Assembly (NCBI RefSeq): GCF_000350485.1
Contig: NZ_AORV01000045.1
Span: 1-64,000, forward strand
DNA from: Ruminiclostridium cellobioparum subsp. termitidis CT1112
GTDB taxonomy: Bacteria; Bacillota; Clostridia; Acetivibrionales; DSM-1351
Direction of reading: 5' to 3'
Length of the DNA stretch: 64,000 nucleotides
Below are positions 24,921 to 34,027 of this stretch, piece by piece. Numbering within the stretch: the stretch's first letter is position 1; each line of letters begins with the position of its first letter. The position numbers were made by a program, and so were the translations under genes. The notes under the pieces are model-generated. The model was not told where the DNA came from, did not search any database, and worked only from the letters and a program-made list of their open reading frames with translations.

Positions 24921-27254
24921 CTAGGATTCGCTTATTTTTTTGCTAGCTATTTCGCTCCTGAACCTGCCGGGAGAAATACCATATTTTTTTGTAAAGGATG
25001 AGGTAAAATAAGATCTGTTATTATAGCCTACCATTTCATATATACTGCCAATATTCAGTTTTTCATTTGACAATATGAGTTCCTTGGCCTTTTCCAGGCG
25101 GACATTATTGATATAATCCGGGAAGCTGACACCGGCATACTCATTAAAAATTTTGCTGAAATACTGGGGGGTGATGGATAATTTATCGGCTATGATATTT
25201 GCAGATATATTGCTGTCTCTGTAATTCTCGTTTATATATTTTAAAACCTGTTCAACCAGATCAGGATTTTTCTTATTCCTTATATTGCATAGGATGGTTT
25301 CCGTTTTATCAAATAATTCTTCAAACCAGTTTATTAAATCCTCATAACTTTCAAAACTCCTGATCTTTGCATATATGTCCTGAATATCAAACTCCATACT
25401 GCCCTTATGAGAGGTTTGGAGCTCCTCCGGCAAATGCAGTATGGAATTGGCAAGCTGAAAAAACAATTTGACAATTTTGTCATAGCTGCAGTTCCTGATC
25501 AGGCTGTAATATTTGAAGATAAAGTCACAATAGGCATCTTTTGAGCCATTCTTAATAGAATTCAATATGGCATTTGCATAATGATTCACCTTATCTTTTT
25601 CCATCTCTTTGATTTTAACAGTTTTTCCGGTAAAAATAGTATTTTTGCCATATATAAATCTATAGTTTGTAAAACCAAAGGCCTCATCGTATTTATCCTT
25701 AATGTCAAAAATATTACTGGATACTCCGCTTATTCCAATGGTAATACCTATATTAAGCAATTTGAGTATGGAATCCTGAGCGTGCTCCACAGCCTCTGTG
25801 ATTTCTTCTTCATACCCTGTGTTATCCCTGTTTATGTCTGATATGACCAGAACCAAATGCTCATTGTCCATAACAAAATAAGTACTGGTTGAAATTTCTT
25901 TGAGGGTCTCGGAGGAGATATTACCTATTGAGCTCAGCTGAAAGTCTATAGCCTCTTTATTATTATTCAAAAGAAAATCATTATAGTTATCCAGCCTCAT
26001 TACAATAATACAGTAATTGCCATTGATTGAATTGAGGATCTTGTATTTCAATATATTATCAGGGAATATATCCTTATTAATATTGCCGGGTTCGGTCAGC
26101 ACCGACTTGAAAAATGCCGTGCGCATGATATTAAAGTTGGACTCATTATCCTTCTCCAGGGTATTCAACCTTTGAACCAGACTTCCAACCGCCTGTGAAA
26201 TAAATTTATATTCATTGTTTTCAGGCTTATCGGGTTGACTTATATTTGAACCTTTAAAAAGCACGCTTATATTGCTGAATACATTGTTTATAGGTGTATA
26301 AAGCCATCTTGACAGCATTATTGACAGGAAAAAAATAAGCACAAGAACAACAGAACAGGTCAGCAGGATTGTATTTCTGATTTTGGTGACCTTGCTGAAC
26401 AGCATGCTATATTCACTTTTACTAAATACGATATACTTTTTGTTTTTTGCAATAACGTAGTTATATACCCAGTTATGTCCGCCATCATAGACACTGAAGC
26501 TTCCCGAGCTGCGGCCGGCAGCGACTGCGTTTCTGAAATAGGTTTCATTTTTTATATTTGTCGATAATCTTTCAATATCATTATGTAATAAAACTTTTCC
26601 GGTTTTATCAACAATAAAAATATCCTGCTGAGGTTTGGAAAACTCGGTATAGACTTGATTATAAAGTGCATTGGCATCAATATTCAGTACAATTGCGGAA
26701 TCATCTCCGAGTCCCGGCTCATGATAAATTATTGTATATACGTCCACCGGTTTGTCGTTGTTATTGCTTATCCTTCTCGGAACGGGATATAATACAGGTC
26801 CTTCCCTTACAATTTCAGATATGGTTTCATGGCTTTCTTCATAGCCGATTCCCCTGCTGGTTCTAAAAACTATTGAGTTTTTATTCCATACGTATACTGA
26901 AAAAATAGAAGGATTGGATATCTTAAGTCTTTCTATATCATAGGTGACACCCATGATATCCAATCCGTCAATCTCACTGGAACTCAGCAAATTCTTCACA
27001 TAGGGATCGTTATATAGCACAAAAGCCATGTTTTGCGTGGATTCAAACATGTTTGTCCCCAGCACGGCAATATTTGAAAGTGCCAGCTCGGTAATGGAAT
27101 TGATATCCTTGATGCTCTCATTCTTTACCCAATAAGTATTGAGCAATGTGATTAATAATACCGCAACTATTGCGGTTCCCAAATAACTTAAAAGAAGTTT
27201 TATTAGCAGTTTCTTTGACCTTAATGAACTTGAAAGAACTTCTCTATTAATCAT
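24921..27254 (-). CDS. Membrane-anchored AraC-family regulator with extracellular sensor domain
   Basis: This 777-residue one-component regulator is typical of CUT1 sugar loci in Firmicutes. A transmembrane helix (about 17-40) is followed by an extracytoplasmic sensor of about 245 residues (Cache-like) and a second transmembrane helix (about 288-312). A long cytoplasmic linker and a C-terminal AraC double HTH (about 665-765) with SANIIADKLSITPQYFSKIF and the GYNNRSYFTSSFTKKYGISP signature complete it. It is the last gene of the five-gene minus-strand unit with the importer and probable acyltransferase, 35 bp after the latter. It probably senses an extracellular glycan and activates the locus. 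Confidence 0.88.
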   Translation of the reverse strand: MINREVLSSSLRSKKLLIKLLLSYLGTAIVAVLLITLLNTYWVKNESIKDINSITELALSNIAVLGTNMFESTQNMAFVLYNDPYVKNLLSSSEIDGLDIMGVTYDIERLKISNPSIFSVYVWNKNSIVFRTSRGIGYEESHETISEIVREGPVLYPVPRRISNNNDKPVDVYTIIYHEPGLGDDSAIVLNIDANALYNQVYTEFSKPQQDIFIVDKTGKVLLHNDIERLSTNIKNETYFRNAVAAGRSSGSFSVYDGGHNWVYNYVIAKNKKYIVFSKSEYSMLFSKVTKIRNTILLTCSVVLVLIFFLSIMLSRWLYTPINNVFSNISVLFKGSNISQPDKPENNEYKFISQAVGSLVQRLNTLEKDNESNFNIMRTAFFKSVLTEPGNINKDIFPDNILKYKILNSINGNYCIIVMRLDNYNDFLLNNNKEAIDFQLSSIGNISSETLKEISTSTYFVMDNEHLVLVISDINRDNTGYEEEITEAVEHAQDSILKLLNIGITIGISGVSSNIFDIKDKYDEAFGFTNYRFIYGKNTIFTGKTVKIKEMEKDKVNHYANAILNSIKNGSKDAYCDFIFKYYSLIRNCSYDKIVKLFFQLANSILHLPEELQTSHKGSMEFDIQDIYAKIRSFESYEDLINWFEELFDKTETILCNIRNKKNPDLVEQVLKYINENYRDSNISANIIADKLSITPQYFSKIFNEYAGVSFPDYINNVRLEKAKELILSNEKLNIGSIYEMVGYNNRSYFTSSFTKKYGISPGRFRSEIASKKISES

Positions 27255-27289
27255 ACACAGCCTTCCTTTGAGTTTTTTGTAAACTAATA

Positions 27290-28621
27290 TTACCCCTGCA
27301 TATATACTTTATCAAGATAATTTTTCAGTCCCCCGTCAAGCATCCAGCTGAAATCCTTCTGATAAAACTCACTTCCCCAATTTTTCAAATCACTCTCCAG
27401 CATAAACATTCCGCCCATACACATATGATTGCCTTTTTTCATATAATCGGCCACAGCTGCCTGAAGACTTGTAACTATTTTCACTTTGCTTAAGTCGGTA
27501 TGCCCGGCACCGAATAAATTCTGAAAAGTCTGTTTTTCATCCGAAAGCACCGGATACAGGTAGAATTCCCGCTGGAACCTGAATATATTTGAAGTCTTTG
27601 GAAGTAACCGCTGCATTTGAGGGTCCAGCAGCCAGGACTCACACACAAATCCCCTGCATTCCTGGTGATAAAAATATGTTTTATAGAAGGAAACTGCGTC
27701 AACAAAAGCCCTTCTGCATTCCTCATTGTCCAGCCCGGTTCCTCCCGGAATATGTATATCCAATACAATATCGCCTTTGGACAGAACCTGCATCCATTCA
27801 TTCTTTGGCAGTTTGACCGTCTCCTTCAGGGCATGTCCCGAGGGCAAAACGGGATTGCCGCATATGCAGCCGTCATCTTCTTCATGCCCTGCTGCAAAGG
27901 AATTTTCAGTATTAAATATTCCGTTGGTTCCAATAACTTTGCCGTCGCTCATATATATGACCCCCGGTTCCGATAGGGCACATACCCTGCCGTTATTGAT
28001 ATTCCGGTATACAATCAACCTGCTCTCAAAGTATTTGGGATAAAAATTAAGTCTCCCGATTCTGAAAATTCTGCCATAAAAAAAGTGAGTCAGCCATTTA
28101 AAATCATCGATCCCCCAGTAGCCATACCTGCTTTTAAAGCCGCACATGAAATCCTTCAAGGTCTTGAGTGTAGCTATTAAAATCTCATTTTCAATACCCT
28201 TGGCTTTATAATAATTAATTGTACCATGAATACCTGATATTAAAATCAATACCGGCAGCAAATTGGCCTGTTCTCCAAGTATTTCCTTAAGCCTGTAAGG
28301 ATCAAGGATCCTTTTTTCATCATATTCCTCCATGTGATAAATCCTGAGATGGCAATACTGTACAAATTTGATCAGTTCCCCGCTGGCAAATATTTTGTCA
28401 ACCAATTCTGCCAAGTCATCAATGGCTTCTCCGGGAAGCTGCAAATAATAATTTGCCTCACTGACAAATTCAAATTTTAAGAAATCAGTATTATCTCTCA
28501 TAAAAAATTCCGCCAGAGATTTCTCAGGTATGTAATCCTCAACTATCCTTGCAGTTTTCAGGGTTTCATAAAAATTTTCCAGTATCTCTACAACTTTATC
28601 GTTTTGGGTAAAAGTCTTCAT
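27290..28621 (-). CDS. Probable N-acyltransferase (NAT_N/GNAT_C-like domain protein)
   Basis: I recognise this 443-residue protein only at domain level. It resembles the two-domain acyltransferase-like proteins with a helical N-terminal part and a GNAT-like C-terminal part. The tell-tale segment is DIVLDIHIPGGTGLDNEECR (about residues 280-300), followed by VCESWLLDP and the phenylalanine-rich FRFQREFYLYP. No signal peptide is present, so it is cytoplasmic. CGGAGG precedes ATG 28621. It lies between the sugar-binding lipoprotein gene and the sensor regulator in one operon, which suggests action on the imported sugar or a signal derived from it. The reaction is unknown. Confidence 0.6.
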   Translation of the reverse strand: MKTFTQNDKVVEILENFYETLKTARIVEDYIPEKSLAEFFMRDNTDFLKFEFVSEANYYLQLPGEAIDDLAELVDKIFASGELIKFVQYCHLRIYHMEEYDEKRILDPYRLKEILGEQANLLPVLILISGIHGTINYYKAKGIENEILIATLKTLKDFMCGFKSRYGYWGIDDFKWLTHFFYGRIFRIGRLNFYPKYFESRLIVYRNINNGRVCALSEPGVIYMSDGKVIGTNGIFNTENSFAAGHEEDDGCICGNPVLPSGHALKETVKLPKNEWMQVLSKGDIVLDIHIPGGTGLDNEECRRAFVDAVSFYKTYFYHQECRGFVCESWLLDPQMQRLLPKTSNIFRFQREFYLYPVLSDEKQTFQNLFGAGHTDLSKVKIVTSLQAAVADYMKKGNHMCMGGMFMLESDLKNWGSEFYQKDFSWMLDGGLKNYLDKVYMQG

Positions 28622-28682
28622 TGCTCGGAACCTCCGTAAATTTTTTAGAAGCAGTATTACTTGGGTAAATGGAACCCGATTA

Positions 28683-28748
28683 AAAGTACACGCCTGAAAT
28701 TATATTGAAGCTCCTGTGATGAGCTGTAAAATTTCAGGCATGTACTTT
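28683..28748. repeat. Short palindrome related to element E
   Basis: AAAGTACA-C-GCCTGAAATT pairs with AATTTCAGGC-A-TGTACTTT, enclosing an inner hairpin AGCTC/GAGCT. The same outer stem sequence recurs inside long palindromic element E (about 61419-61550). It lies between the lipoprotein and acyltransferase genes of one operon, so it could also serve as an intercistronic attenuator. Confidence 0.65.
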
Positions 28749-28821
28749 ATGGCAGTTATTTATTGATATTATTTATTAATGTTATTCATTGGGTTATTTA
28801 TTTTTATTGGTATATTCAGTT

Positions 28822-30354
28822 TTATTTTCCTGCAAGAAATGCGTCAAACTGCTTCTGGCACTCTTCTCTGTATTTGTCTATGCCCGCGGTCTTCAGTGCT
28901 TTCATTGCCTTTTCGTAATTATCTTTGGAATCAATAAACCCTGTGGACATGGGAACCAGTTGTTTTCCTACCACATCCTTAATCCTGGCTTCCTCTGTTT
29001 TTACCGAAGAGGAATCAAATACGAAGCCGAAGGTATTTGAAAGCTTGGAATCCTTATCCCAGTTCTTATAAGTTTCAATATACTTATCGCTTACATCGTC
29101 GGTAAACATTTGGTAATTTACATTTCTGAACATCCACTCATAGAAGAAACTGTCGTTGGTCAGGAGTTTTATTCTGTTATTTTCTATTTTGTAGTCCTTA
29201 TCCTTTACACCGTAGATAGTTGTGAGATAATTGTCCTGATTCTTGAATATCCAGTTGAGATACATAACGGTTCTTTCAGGGTTGGCACTTGTAGGGGAGA
29301 TACATATCACTTCACCACTGGGAGATGCTCTGTACTTCGGTTTTTCAGGGGCTATAAGGTATGTTTCCAATTTTGCATCGGGAGCATTCTTTCTCACATC
29401 CTGGATTATTTCCAGATTTTTGCCCAGGGATGCCTCTCCCCAAATGTACTTGCCGGTCTTCATTCTGGCATCGCCTTCGTTATATTTGATGGTGACATCA
29501 TCGGTATAGAGTTTTTCCAGATACAGCTCTCTATTGTACTCACAAAGCTTTTTATACGCATCGGTTTCATAGAAGCTGTATATTTTATTGTCATCCTGTC
29601 CGGCGCACAACATGAAGGAATCGGTTATAAATATAAGTCCCTGGTCTGAAAACTCTCTTGCCAGAGCCGAAATGACAGGATGGGAACCGGCATTCATATC
29701 CGGATATTTTGCCTTTACTTTTTCACCGAACTGCTTCAGGTCAGCCGTAGTTTTAATTTCACTCATCCCAACGGCCTCAAGTAAATCCTGTCTTATATCA
29801 ACCTGCTGCAGCATTGCCGATGTTGGAGCATTTGTTGCCGGTATGCCCATTATTTTGCCGTTAATTTTAGCCGCATTTATGTTTTCCATTGGTATTGCCT
29901 TCAGAAGGTCGGGTGCATATTTCAGAAGGTCATCCAGAGGAATGTTCTGATTTTTGGAAGTTATCTGGCTTAAGTTTGAAAAACCGTCCCAGTACCAATC
30001 GATCTGCTCATTTGCCGCCAGCATCATATCTTTTTTATTCCAATACTGATCCCAGGGTGAATACATGACTTCCAGGCTCATGTTAAGATCATTTTTCAAC
30101 CTGTCTTTATACTCATTGTTGAGGAAGTCTTCCATACGTCCCGACATGTCACCGGGATAAAGTACTTTCAGTTCCACAAAATCCTTCGGAACACCGCCGC
30201 CGGTCTCAGTTGACATAGCTGCGGTACTGTTTGTTCCGGCATTGCTTGTGCTTTCTGCCGCAGGCTGCCCGGAGCTTTTGCCGCAGCCTATCAGCATGGA
30301 TGTGCTGAGTGCCAGTACAACAATAACTGATAAAGCCTTTTTCAAATTTAACAT
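28822..30354 (-). CDS. Extracellular sugar-binding lipoprotein (CUT1)
   Basis: This 510-residue lipoprotein has a lipobox MLIGC within the first 25 residues, then a Ser/Thr/Ala-rich linker and a periplasmic-binding fold of the LplA type. TAGGAGG precedes ATG 30354. It is the third gene of the importer unit (LplB-like, LplC-like, lipoprotein), followed by the acyltransferase-like and sensor-regulator genes. The neighbouring GH31 glycosidase suggests an alpha-linked oligosaccharide ligand, but this is inference. Confidence 0.88.
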   Translation of the reverse strand: MLNLKKALSVIVVLALSTSMLIGCGKSSGQPAAESTSNAGTNSTAAMSTETGGGVPKDFVELKVLYPGDMSGRMEDFLNNEYKDRLKNDLNMSLEVMYSPWDQYWNKKDMMLAANEQIDWYWDGFSNLSQITSKNQNIPLDDLLKYAPDLLKAIPMENINAAKINGKIMGIPATNAPTSAMLQQVDIRQDLLEAVGMSEIKTTADLKQFGEKVKAKYPDMNAGSHPVISALAREFSDQGLIFITDSFMLCAGQDDNKIYSFYETDAYKKLCEYNRELYLEKLYTDDVTIKYNEGDARMKTGKYIWGEASLGKNLEIIQDVRKNAPDAKLETYLIAPEKPKYRASPSGEVICISPTSANPERTVMYLNWIFKNQDNYLTTIYGVKDKDYKIENNRIKLLTNDSFFYEWMFRNVNYQMFTDDVSDKYIETYKNWDKDSKLSNTFGFVFDSSSVKTEEARIKDVVGKQLVPMSTGFIDSKDNYEKAMKALKTAGIDKYREECQKQFDAFLAGK

Positions 30355-30434
30355 TTTGTACCTCCTAAAAATATTTTTTTATTAAAAGAATGCTTTTGAC
30401 ATTCCTTTTCTCAGATTCATGGACTGAACGTATC

Positions 30435-31319
30435 CTAGCCTTTTACCGCTCCTGCCATTATTCCCTTGACAAAATACCTCTGGATAAACGGATAAATAAA
30501 TATGATTGGGCCGATTGCTACAACTGTAACAGCCATTTTTACCGTTTCGGTAGGGAGACTGATTTTTGAACCTATATTGCTGACTCTGCCGGATGTAAGC
30601 GCCTGCACATTTGACATTATATTAAAAAGATAATACTGCAGTGGAAACAAATCTCTTTTTGTAATAAACATAACAGACAGCCACCAGTCATTCCAATACT
30701 GCAGTGCGTACATCATGCCCACCGTAAGCAAACCTGTGCTTGTGAGCGGAACTGCAATTCCGGCGAATATCTGAAAGTAATTGGCTCCGTCTATTTTGGC
30801 AGATTCAATGATGCTGTCAGGTATTGCCTGAAAATAACTTCTCAGCAGAAAGAGGTTCCATACGCTTAGCAGGTAGGGACAAATCAGCCCAAGTATATTA
30901 TTTGAAAAGTGCAGATAGTTTACACATACTATATACCAGGGGATCATTCCGGCAGAAAAAATTATGGTAAAATTACTATATGCCGCAATTATATTTCTGT
31001 ATTTAAGAGTCTTTATTGACAGGGCAAACGCCATCATCGCAGTAATCAGAAGAGCTGAAAGGGTGCCTGCCGTGGTAACGAAAATAGTTATCCCATAAGA
31101 CCGGATAATCCTTTGACCGCTATTTATAAACAAATACTTATATGTATCCAGCGAAAATTTTTCGGGTATCAGGCTATAGCCCTTCACTGCCACCGTATTT
31201 TCATCCGACAGGGACACTCCAAGGGTAAGGAGCAGCGGATATAGGCAAAACAAAGCAAATAAGGCAAGAAAAGTATAAGCTAAAAAAACAAAAATCCTAT
31301 CTGACAAACTCTTTTTCAT
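30435..31319 (-). CDS. Carbohydrate ABC transporter permease (CUT1, LplC-like)
   Basis: This is an inner-membrane permease of about 294 residues with six helices, the EAA loop ESAKIDGANYFQIFAGIAVP and the C-terminal signature RYFVKGIMAGAVKG. The start is ATG 31319, seven bases after AAAGGAGATGG; an in-frame upstream start at 31358 would overlap the preceding permease gene and lacks an SD. It pairs with the permease encoded 16 bp upstream. Confidence 0.9.
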   Translation of the reverse strand: MKKSLSDRIFVFLAYTFLALFALFCLYPLLLTLGVSLSDENTVAVKGYSLIPEKFSLDTYKYLFINSGQRIIRSYGITIFVTTAGTLSALLITAMMAFALSIKTLKYRNIIAAYSNFTIIFSAGMIPWYIVCVNYLHFSNNILGLICPYLLSVWNLFLLRSYFQAIPDSIIESAKIDGANYFQIFAGIAVPLTSTGLLTVGMMYALQYWNDWWLSVMFITKRDLFPLQYYLFNIMSNVQALTSGRVSNIGSKISLPTETVKMAVTVVAIGPIIFIYPFIQRYFVKGIMAGAVKG

Positions 31320-31335
31320 ACAATTACCATCTCCT

Positions 31336-32325
31336 TTAGAATAAACCTTCTCCGTCATTTATCTTCTTTGCCAGGTGATTTGTCAGGGTGACCAGTATAA
31401 GTCCCATTACCGACTGATAAAGACCTATAGCGGAGGCAAGTGAAAAGCCCAGGGTTCTCATTGCCGAGTACACATATGTATCAATTACTGTAGTAGCATT
31501 GCTAAGGACGCCGTTGTCTCCCACAATTCCATAGATCATTGCAAAATCCCCATAAAAAATTCTTCCTACCGAAAGTAATGTCAGTACAACAGCTGTGGGT
31601 TTTATCAATGGAAGGGTGATGCTCCGTATCTGCTGGAATTTTGTAGCGCCGTCGACAATTGCAGCTTCATACAGTGCATAATCGAAATTCACCATGGCTG
31701 CCAGATAGACTATAGTGCTGTATCCCGTCCACTTCCAGACATTGGCTCCGACCAGTATCGCCTTCCAATATTTAGGCTCAGCATACCATCTCACCGGTTC
31801 CATTCCAAAGCTTTTTAATATTGTGTTCACTACGCCGACATCGGAACTAAAGAGACTGTATATGATGGCTCCGATTACAACCCAGGAGAGAAAGTAAGGG
31901 AAAAACAGGAACATCTGAGTAGCTTTTTTAAATATTTTACTGTTAATCTCATTTAGAAATATTGAAATGGATATGGGAAAAACAAGTCCGGTTATAATAT
32001 AAAACACATTTAAAATAATTGTATTGTAGGTGACTCTGAGGGCCATTCCACCGTCTGTAAAAAAGTATAAAAAGTTTTGAAAGCCTACGAATTTACTTCC
32101 GAATATTCCCTGCTTAATGTTGTAATCAGTGAATGCCATATAAATTCCAGACATAGGCACATAACAGAATATCAACAGCACTATTATTCCCGGAAGAGTC
32201 ATCAGATAAAGCATTTTATTATCTCTGAACTCTTTGATAAATCTGTCTTTTTTGCTTTTTTTAATTTTGCCCGGCTGATATACCCCTATACTTTTATTTT
32301 TAATTTCCATACTGCTTGCGTCCAT
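31336..32325 (-). CDS. Carbohydrate ABC transporter permease (CUT1, LplB-like)
   Basis: This is an LplB-like membrane subunit with an N-terminal cytoplasmic tail, six helices and the EAA loop YEAAIVDGATKFQQIRSITLP. It is the first gene of the minus-strand importer operon. The start is uncertain: ATG 32325 (AAAGGA eight bases upstream) is preferred, while ATG 32388 is in frame with a weaker site. The divergent promoter region to the right also serves the GH31 operon. Confidence 0.85.
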   Translation of the reverse strand: MDASSMEIKNKSIGVYQPGKIKKSKKDRFIKEFRDNKMLYLMTLPGIIVLLIFCYVPMSGIYMAFTDYNIKQGIFGSKFVGFQNFLYFFTDGGMALRVTYNTIILNVFYIITGLVFPISISIFLNEINSKIFKKATQMFLFFPYFLSWVVIGAIIYSLFSSDVGVVNTILKSFGMEPVRWYAEPKYWKAILVGANVWKWTGYSTIVYLAAMVNFDYALYEAAIVDGATKFQQIRSITLPLIKPTAVVLTLLSVGRIFYGDFAMIYGIVGDNGVLSNATTVIDTYVYSAMRTLGFSLASAIGLYQSVMGLILVTLTNHLAKKINDGEGLF

Positions 32326-32415
32326 CTGCATCATCCTTTGCATCGATTTGGTTTGCCCTTTCACAAAAATCTTAGCATAGGCAATCACCCCAAGTAAATT
32401 TCAATAAATTCATTT

Positions 32416-32434
32416 ATGTTAACAAAATTAACAT
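32416..32434. promoter_or_regulatory. Inverted repeat in the divergent sugar-locus promoter region
   Basis: ATGTTAA-CAAAA-TTAACAT is a perfect 7-bp inverted repeat about 90 bp from the permease start and 65 bp upstream of the plus-strand promoter candidate. It could be an operator for one of the two AraC-type regulators of the locus. Confidence 0.4.
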
Positions 32435-32481
32435 TTTATTTGTATATTTTTTTAATTTTTTTATAATGAATTAACAAGGAA

Positions 32482-32510
32482 TTGACTTTTAAAACGGGCT
32501 ATTTTATTAT
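32482..32510 (+). promoter_or_regulatory. Sigma-A promoter candidate for the Gfo/GH31/AraC operon
   Basis: TTGACT (32482-32487) and TATTAT (32505-32510) are separated by 17 bp, about 160 bp upstream of the oxidoreductase start. The rest of the gap 32326-32671 is AT-rich with no gene. Confidence 0.6.
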
Positions 32511-32671
32511 GATTCAGTAGAAAAACAATTTCTCTGCTTCAAACTCTTATTACTATTCCCAAATAATATAACAATAAATTAACTTAAACATTTTTTGATC
32601 TATTCTTCAGAGCCCATCTGTAAGTATCTTAAATCCAAGATTAAATAAAGATTAACAAAGGAGGATTTTTA

Positions 32672-33952
32672 ATGAAAACAATAACCGCTGTTTTAATTGG
32701 TGCCGGACTCCGCGGAATGGATGTATACGCAGCTTATGCCCTTCAAAATCCCGGAGAAATAAAGTTTGTTGCAGTGGCTGAACCCAATGAGACACGAAGA
32801 AGCATGTTTTGCAAAGCACATAATATCCCTGAAGAAAACAGTTTCGCATCCTGGCAGGAACTTCTGGGCAGGCCCCGGATGGCCGATACGGCATTTATAT
32901 GCACCCAGGACAGAATGCATTACAAACCCACTCTTGAGGCCCTGGAGAAAGGCTACCACATCCTTCTGGAAAAGCCCATGTCAAATAACATGTCCGAATG
33001 TATGGAAATGGAGCGGTGCGCCGCCAGAAACAAAAAATTTATCTCTGTCTGTCATGTGCTGAGATACAGCCCTTTCTATGCCGCATTAAAGGATATAATA
33101 GCCGGTGGGAAAATCGGGGATATCATGTCCATACAGCAAACTGAAAATGTGGCCTACTGGCATCAGGCTCACAGTTTTGTCAGGGGCAACTGGCGAAATG
33201 CCAGGGAATCCAGTCCCATGATCCTGCAAAAATCCTGTCATGATATGGATATAATCTCCTGGCTGATAGATCAAAAATGCACAAAGGTATCCTCTTTTGG
33301 TTCCCTCAGTCATTTCAAAAGCAGCAATGCCCCCGAAGGCTCTCCAAAAAGGTGCCTGGACGGCTGTCCTGTGAGCGGCAGCTGTATCTACTATGCACCG
33401 AAACAGTATCTCACCGGTGACATAGGCTGGCCCACTTCGGCAATCAGCAATGATTTAAGTCTTGAAGGGAGGACCAAAGCTTTAAAGGAAGGGCCTTATG
33501 GCCGTTGTGTCTACCATTGTGACAATGATGTTGTAGACCACCAGGTGGTCAATCTGGAATTTGAAAAAGGAGCCACCGCATCTTTTACCATGTGTGCCTT
33601 TACAGCCGACAGCGGGCGGACCATCAAGGCAATGGGGACCAGGGGGCAGATCCGGGGGCATATGGAAAAAAACGAGATTGAAGTTCATATATTCGGTGAA
33701 AAACAAGCTGAAGCCTATCCGGTTTTGAATTATGAAATAACCGGAGATGCCGCCGCATACGGTCATGGAGGCGGGGACTACGGCTTGATGAAGGATTTTG
33801 TCCGTCTGGTAAGCTCAGGGGCTGAAGCAGCTGGACTTACCTCTGCCAGGGCCTCACTCCAGAGTCATCTGATGGCTTTTGCAGCAGAAATATCCCGTCT
33901 TGAGAACCGGACCGTTTGGCTGGACCAGCTTATAACGCAAAGGGGTGATTGA
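32672..33952 (+). CDS. Gfo/Idh/MocA-family oxidoreductase
   Basis: This 426-residue NAD(P)-dependent dehydrogenase acts on sugars or sugar acids. The Rossmann start GAGLRGMDVY is followed by the catalytic EKPMSNN lysine motif. The substrate-domain motif CHDMDIISWLI carries the usual HD residues, and a Cys-rich insert (CLDGCPVSGSCIYY) follows, as in a subset of this family. AAAGGAGG precedes the ATG. It begins the plus-strand operon with GH31 and AraC genes and faces the importer operon, so it likely processes the imported or hydrolysed sugar. Which hydroxyl it oxidises is unknown. Confidence 0.9.
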   Translation: MKTITAVLIGAGLRGMDVYAAYALQNPGEIKFVAVAEPNETRRSMFCKAHNIPEENSFASWQELLGRPRMADTAFICTQDRMHYKPTLEALEKGYHILLEKPMSNNMSECMEMERCAARNKKFISVCHVLRYSPFYAALKDIIAGGKIGDIMSIQQTENVAYWHQAHSFVRGNWRNARESSPMILQKSCHDMDIISWLIDQKCTKVSSFGSLSHFKSSNAPEGSPKRCLDGCPVSGSCIYYAPKQYLTGDIGWPTSAISNDLSLEGRTKALKEGPYGRCVYHCDNDVVDHQVVNLEFEKGATASFTMCAFTADSGRTIKAMGTRGQIRGHMEKNEIEVHIFGEKQAEAYPVLNYEITGDAAAYGHGGGDYGLMKDFVRLVSSGAEAAGLTSARASLQSHLMAFAAEISRLENRTVWLDQLITQRGD

Positions 33953-34027
33953 ATTTCCCGCCTTATGCGCCTCTCAAGCTATTATCGCTTGGTTATAAAA
34001 AAATACATATAAAGAAAGGATCACCCA

